NCBI GenBank assembly: GCA_002493835.1
Contig: DLAA01000028.1
Span: 1-34,737, forward strand
Reading direction: 5' to 3'
Length of the DNA: 34,737 bases
DNA from: Lachnospiraceae bacterium UBA7060
GTDB taxonomy: Bacteria; Bacillota; Clostridia; Lachnospirales; Lachnospiraceae
This document shows, in pieces, positions 31,671-34,737 of this stretch. Each line of letters opens with the position of its first letter. The stretch's first letter is position 1. Made by a program: the position numbers and the translations under genes. The notes under the pieces are model-generated. The model worked only from the letters and a program-made list of their open reading frames with translations. It searched no databases and was not told where the DNA came from.

Positions 31671-32519
31671 ATGGGAAAAATAATTTTTTTGGATGTGGAC
31701 GGGACTCTGGTCAATTATGAAAATGAGATTCCGGAATCGGCAGTTCGTGCCATCCGGCGTGCAAAAGAGAACGGACACCGGGTGTATATCTGCACAGGCA
31801 GGAGTAAGGCGGAAGTCTATCAGGAATTGTGGGATATCGGGCTGGACGGCATGATTGGCGGAAACGGAAGCTATGTGGAAGACAATGGTGTTGTGGTGAT
31901 GCATCAGCTGATTACGGCAGAGCAGTGCAGAAGAATTGTAGACTGGCTGCACAGCCGGAAGCTGGAATTTTATCTGGAGAGCAATAACGGACTTTTTGCC
32001 AGTGAAATGTTTGCACAGAAAGCACAATCGTCAATCAGGGAATACAGTAAAAGGAAAGGCAAGCCTGGTGCTGAGCAAGCCACGGTTGCCACAGTATTTC
32101 CGGATATGGTTTACGGCGGGAATTTGTATAGGGATGATCTGAATAAAGTAAGCTACCTGTTGGACAGTTATCAGGATTACTTGGATGCCAGGGAACAGTT
32201 TCCCGATCTGGAGAACGGGACATGGGGCGGAGCCGGGGAGACGGCACTGTTTGGAGATTTTGGGGTAAAAGGCATTACAAAAGGAAATGCGATCTCATGC
32301 CTTCTGAAGCATCTCGGGGCGAAACAGGAAGACACGATTGCCTTTGGAGACGCAAAGATTGACATACCTATGCTGGAATACTGTCATATAGGAGTGGCGA
32401 TGGGAAATGGAGGAAAGGAAATCAAAGAGGCCGCGGATTATATTACGAAGGATGTGGACGAAGACGGACTGTACCATGCATTTGTTCATCTCGGGCTGAT
32501 TGAAGCATCTGAAGAGTAA
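31671..32519 (+). CDS. HAD-superfamily (Cof-type, subfamily IIB) phosphatase
   Basis: 282 residues from the ATG at 31671; the frame is open further upstream but overlaps the preceding gene and lacks a ribosome site. HAD motifs: IFLDVDGTLVNYE (nucleophile D8, acid D10), CTGRSKAEVYQELWDIGLDGMIGGNGSYV, a conserved lysine in GVKGITKGNAI, and IAFGDAKIDIPMLEY. The cap is the C2 type of sugar-phosphate phosphatases. It resembles the HAD gene of the sucrose-type operon in build but is a distant paralogue. It lies 55 bases downstream of the glutamate-synthase-like gene on the same strand, probably in the same transcript. The substrate is unknown; a sugar phosphate is likely by family. Confidence 0.85.
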   Translation: MGKIIFLDVDGTLVNYENEIPESAVRAIRRAKENGHRVYICTGRSKAEVYQELWDIGLDGMIGGNGSYVEDNGVVVMHQLITAEQCRRIVDWLHSRKLEFYLESNNGLFASEMFAQKAQSSIREYSKRKGKPGAEQATVATVFPDMVYGGNLYRDDLNKVSYLLDSYQDYLDAREQFPDLENGTWGGAGETALFGDFGVKGITKGNAISCLLKHLGAKQEDTIAFGDAKIDIPMLEYCHIGVAMGNGGKEIKEAADYITKDVDEDGLYHAFVHLGLIEASEE

Positions 32520-32558
32520 AAAGACAAAGGCGCGAAGATGGATAATGATACAATACAG

Positions 32559-32597
32559 ACAGCCGGGAGACTTGCAAACTTGCAAGTCCCCGGCTGT
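32559..32597. terminator. Strong bidirectional hairpin between convergent genes
   Basis: A 17-pair stem with a single bulged A (32568) and a 4-base loop (aact) lies between the HAD and GH31 genes, 39 bases after one stop and 19 before the other. It is near-symmetric for both strands. No long T-tract follows on either side, but its stability and position suggest shared termination. Confidence 0.7.
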
Positions 32598-32615
32598 TCA
32601 ATTACGTATCTGATT

Positions 32616-34643
32616 TCACTTCTGCAGTTCAAATACTGGCATGTAATCGATGGGTGCGTTCACGCTGACGGTGTGACCACCCTCAAAAATTTCTTCCGTG
32701 GAAGTCAGCTTCCATTTTCCGGCGGGAAGGTAGACATCGCGTTTCCACTCGTTTAAATGCAGGATGGGTGCCACCAGGTACCGGTCACCGAACATATACT
32801 GATCCTGCAGTTCCCAGCACTTCTCATCCTCAGGAAATTCATAAAACATGGTGCGCAGGAGGGGAGAGCCGTTCTTGTGGGCTTCGGCGTACAGCTCCTT
32901 GATATAATCGTGCATTGAGATGCGGACGTTGTAGTATTTTTTCATGATCACATAGTTGTCTTCCCCATAGCTCCAAAGCTCATTGGGCTGGCCCGTGTGG
33001 AGATAGCCGCCGCCCCAGTCTCTGTCGTCGAGAGGCGGGATGTTGTAAGGGCCTCTGTCACCGTGCATGCGAAGGACGGGGGAGTACACGGCAAACTGGT
33101 ACCAGCGGATGAGAAGCTGCCTAAAATCGGGATCCGCCACGTCGTCTGTCATAAAACCGCCGATATCTGTTGTCCACCAGGGAATCCCGGCAAGTCCCAT
33201 GTTCAGGCCGCATTGTATCTGGTCGGCAAAGGCTTCGAAGGTACTTGGCACATCGCCTGACCATATGACATTGCCATATTTCTGGGAACCGGCCCAGGCG
33301 CAGCGAAGCAGATTGACTACGGTCCCGCGGCCTTGGTCTTTCATTTCATCATAGAAGACACGGCTGTAAAGCTGTGGGTAAAGGTTGCTCAGAGCGAGGG
33401 CGGGGCCGTCGCAATAACGGTAATTTTCAAAGTCATACACGCCATAGTCTGGCTCAGAATTGTCCAGCCAGAAGGCATCAATGCCGTAATCATAGTAATT
33501 CTTCTTACATATTTCCCATACGTATTTTCTGGCCGCAGGGTTGAAAGGATCGATCTCCACGCAATCGCCCTGATAATCGTAGGTCTGTGCTGCGCCTCGC
33601 TCCGTTTTGATGAGAAGGCCTCGCTCCATCATATCTTCAAAGTTTTCGCTCTTGCGGTCAACGGAAGGCCATACGGACACGATGACTTTGATCCCCATGG
33701 AATGGAGTTCGTCTACCATGGCTTTGGGATCCGGCCAGTATTTTTCGTCAAACTTCCAGTCGCCTTGCAGCGTCCAGTGGAAGAAATCGATGACGATCTG
33801 GTCGATTTTAATTCCTTCCTTTTGATATTTTCGGGCAACGCTTAAAACCTCATCCTGGGTGCGGTAGCGGAGTTTGCACTGCCACAGTCCCATCAGATCT
33901 TCAGGGAATATTTCCGCGCGGCCTGTGACAGCAGTGTAGTTTTCAAGAATCTCTTTCGGTGTATCTGCGGCGGTGATCCAGTAATCCATCTCTTTTGTGG
34001 CACGGGCAATCCACTCGGTGTAGTTTTTACCGAAACTGACCCGTCCCACAGCGGGGTTATTCCAGAGAAAACCATAGCCTAGAGAGGAGACCGCGAAAGG
34101 AATGGAGATCTGGGAATTGCGCTGGGCAAGTTCCAGCACACAACCCTTCATATCCATACAGTCTTGCTGATACTGTCCCATGCCGAAAATCTTTTCGCTC
34201 TTATCACTCTCAAATTTCACATTTAATAAATATTCACTGCCGCCGATGACACCTTTCCATTCCCGGTTTACCAGTTTCAGACAGCGGCTTTCTCTGGACA
34301 ATGTGCCTTCATAATTCCGGAAATATTCCCGAAGGATCAGTTTGTCGTCGCGGTAGAAGGAAAGAACACCTGCGAAGTTGACGATGGCTTTTATTCGTCC
34401 ATTTGTGATGGTGGCGATTTCCTTTTTGTCGATTGTGCCATCGCCCACCCAGTGGTCTTCCTCCTCGATGCTGATTGTCGCGTTACTGTTTTCGACCGAT
34501 TCGGTCAGAGCCCAGACGTTCTCTGTGAACGAGGGTGCCATAGTGGCGCGCACGCGGAAGGAATCTTTTCCCCATGCTTCAATTTTTAACGTCTCACCCA
34601 GACGACGGCACACCAACGCACCGTTTTGGTTTTCAAATGTCAT
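32616..34643 (-). CDS. GH31 alpha-glycosidase (alpha-glucosidase or alpha-xylosidase type)
   Basis: 675 residues from the ATG at 34643, preceded by AGGAGG; an in-frame ATG 60 bases further upstream has no ribosome site. It has an N-terminal beta-sandwich (~1-230), a barrel with DAFWLDNSEPDYG (nucleophile D394) and NVIWSGDVPSTFEAFADQI (acid/base D464), then GIPWWTTDIGGF, RMHGDRGP and the C-terminal ELYAEAHKNGSPLLRTMFYEFP/ VAPILHLNEWKRDVYLPAGKW beta domains. These are diagnostic of GH31. The enzyme removes terminal alpha-linked glucose or xylose from oligosaccharides in the cytosol, as no signal peptide is seen. Its size resembles gut Lachnospiraceae isomaltose-type alpha-glucosidases. The WLDNSEPD motif departs from the standard WxDMNE glucosidase form, so substrate is open. 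No partner gene lies upstream within the window. Confidence 0.9.
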   Translation of the reverse strand: MTFENQNGALVCRRLGETLKIEAWGKDSFRVRATMAPSFTENVWALTESVENSNATISIEEEDHWVGDGTIDKKEIATITNGRIKAIVNFAGVLSFYRDDKLILREYFRNYEGTLSRESRCLKLVNREWKGVIGGSEYLLNVKFESDKSEKIFGMGQYQQDCMDMKGCVLELAQRNSQISIPFAVSSLGYGFLWNNPAVGRVSFGKNYTEWIARATKEMDYWITAADTPKEILENYTAVTGRAEIFPEDLMGLWQCKLRYRTQDEVLSVARKYQKEGIKIDQIVIDFFHWTLQGDWKFDEKYWPDPKAMVDELHSMGIKVIVSVWPSVDRKSENFEDMMERGLLIKTERGAAQTYDYQGDCVEIDPFNPAARKYVWEICKKNYYDYGIDAFWLDNSEPDYGVYDFENYRYCDGPALALSNLYPQLYSRVFYDEMKDQGRGTVVNLLRCAWAGSQKYGNVIWSGDVPSTFEAFADQIQCGLNMGLAGIPWWTTDIGGFMTDDVADPDFRQLLIRWYQFAVYSPVLRMHGDRGPYNIPPLDDRDWGGGYLHTGQPNELWSYGEDNYVIMKKYYNVRISMHDYIKELYAEAHKNGSPLLRTMFYEFPEDEKCWELQDQYMFGDRYLVAPILHLNEWKRDVYLPAGKWKLTSTEEIFEGGHTVSVNAPIDYMPVFELQK

Positions 34644-34737
34644 GTTCTGCCTCCTGTTTTTTGATTGTTTGTATTTAGTCTGTGCTGAATGGAAAGAAAC
34701 CAAGCAAATTTATAATTGTACCAAGTCGCTAACGCGA

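Noticed and set aside
1..34737. tRNA, rRNA, CRISPR arrays, insertion sequences, integrases or prophage genes
   Set aside because: I looked on both strands and saw no cloverleaf-like genes, regularly spaced repeats, transposase motifs or phage structural genes.

Overview
The window looks like chromosomal DNA from an anaerobic, probably motile gut Firmicute of the Lachnospiraceae type. The grounds are moderate GC, strong AGGAGG-type ribosome binding sites, TTGACA/TATAAT promoters, a glycerol operon of the clostridial glpK / FAD oxidoreductases / DUF1667 layout, two chemoreceptors, a YolD plus Y-family polymerase pair, and many genes for plant or host sugars. I see no rRNA, tRNA, CRISPR array, transposase or phage gene. 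Species assignment is an inference.

Layout. 1-3.8 kb (+): a YbaK-type tRNA deacylase; a TetR regulator with a perfect palindrome right behind its -10; a CPBP membrane protease whose end overlaps a membrane-anchored HD-GYP phosphodiesterase. 3.8-5.9 kb (-): a coiled-coil protein of unknown function, then a small alpha/beta-hydrolase followed by an ArsR-family regulator. 6.2-11.9 kb (+): a sugar operon of HAD-IIB phosphatase, ScrA-like sucrose-type PTS EIIBCA, GH13_4 amylosucrase-like enzyme and LacI-family repressor, preceded by two operator-like sites. 12-15.2 kb: a lone argC and a dCache-type chemoreceptor. 15.3-19.9 kb: glycerol kinase, two FAD oxidoreductases and a DUF1667 protein. 19.9-22.2 kb: a response regulator cut off inside its DNA-binding domain, joined directly to an FtsX-type ABC permease that lacks its N-terminus. 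This is the footprint of a deletion of a two-component/ABC-transporter cassette. 22.3-25.3 kb: a DUF3737 beta-helix protein, a flavodoxin remnant, and (-) the YolD/Y-polymerase pair with a LexA-like box. 25.6-32.5 kb (+): GH36 alpha-galactosidase, a 4HB-type chemoreceptor, a 72-residue cysteine-containing protein, a glutamate synthase FMN domain fused to an N-terminal zinc-ribbon/rubredoxin-like knuckle, and a second HAD-IIB phosphatase. 32.6-34.6 kb (-): a GH31 alpha-glycosidase.

How the genes fit together. The theme is uptake and breakdown of sugars and glycerol by a fermenting, motile cell. The most interesting metabolic unit is the sucrose-type PTS operon. A PTS makes a phosphorylated disaccharide, but no GH32 or other phospho-glycosidase is present. 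What is present is a HAD-IIB phosphatase and an amylosucrase-like enzyme that normally needs free sucrose, so a 'phosphatase first' route is a testable idea. The RR/FtsX junction is the clearest structural anomaly. Start codons were chosen from ribosome binding sites and family starts, so several genes here are shorter than the longest open frame.
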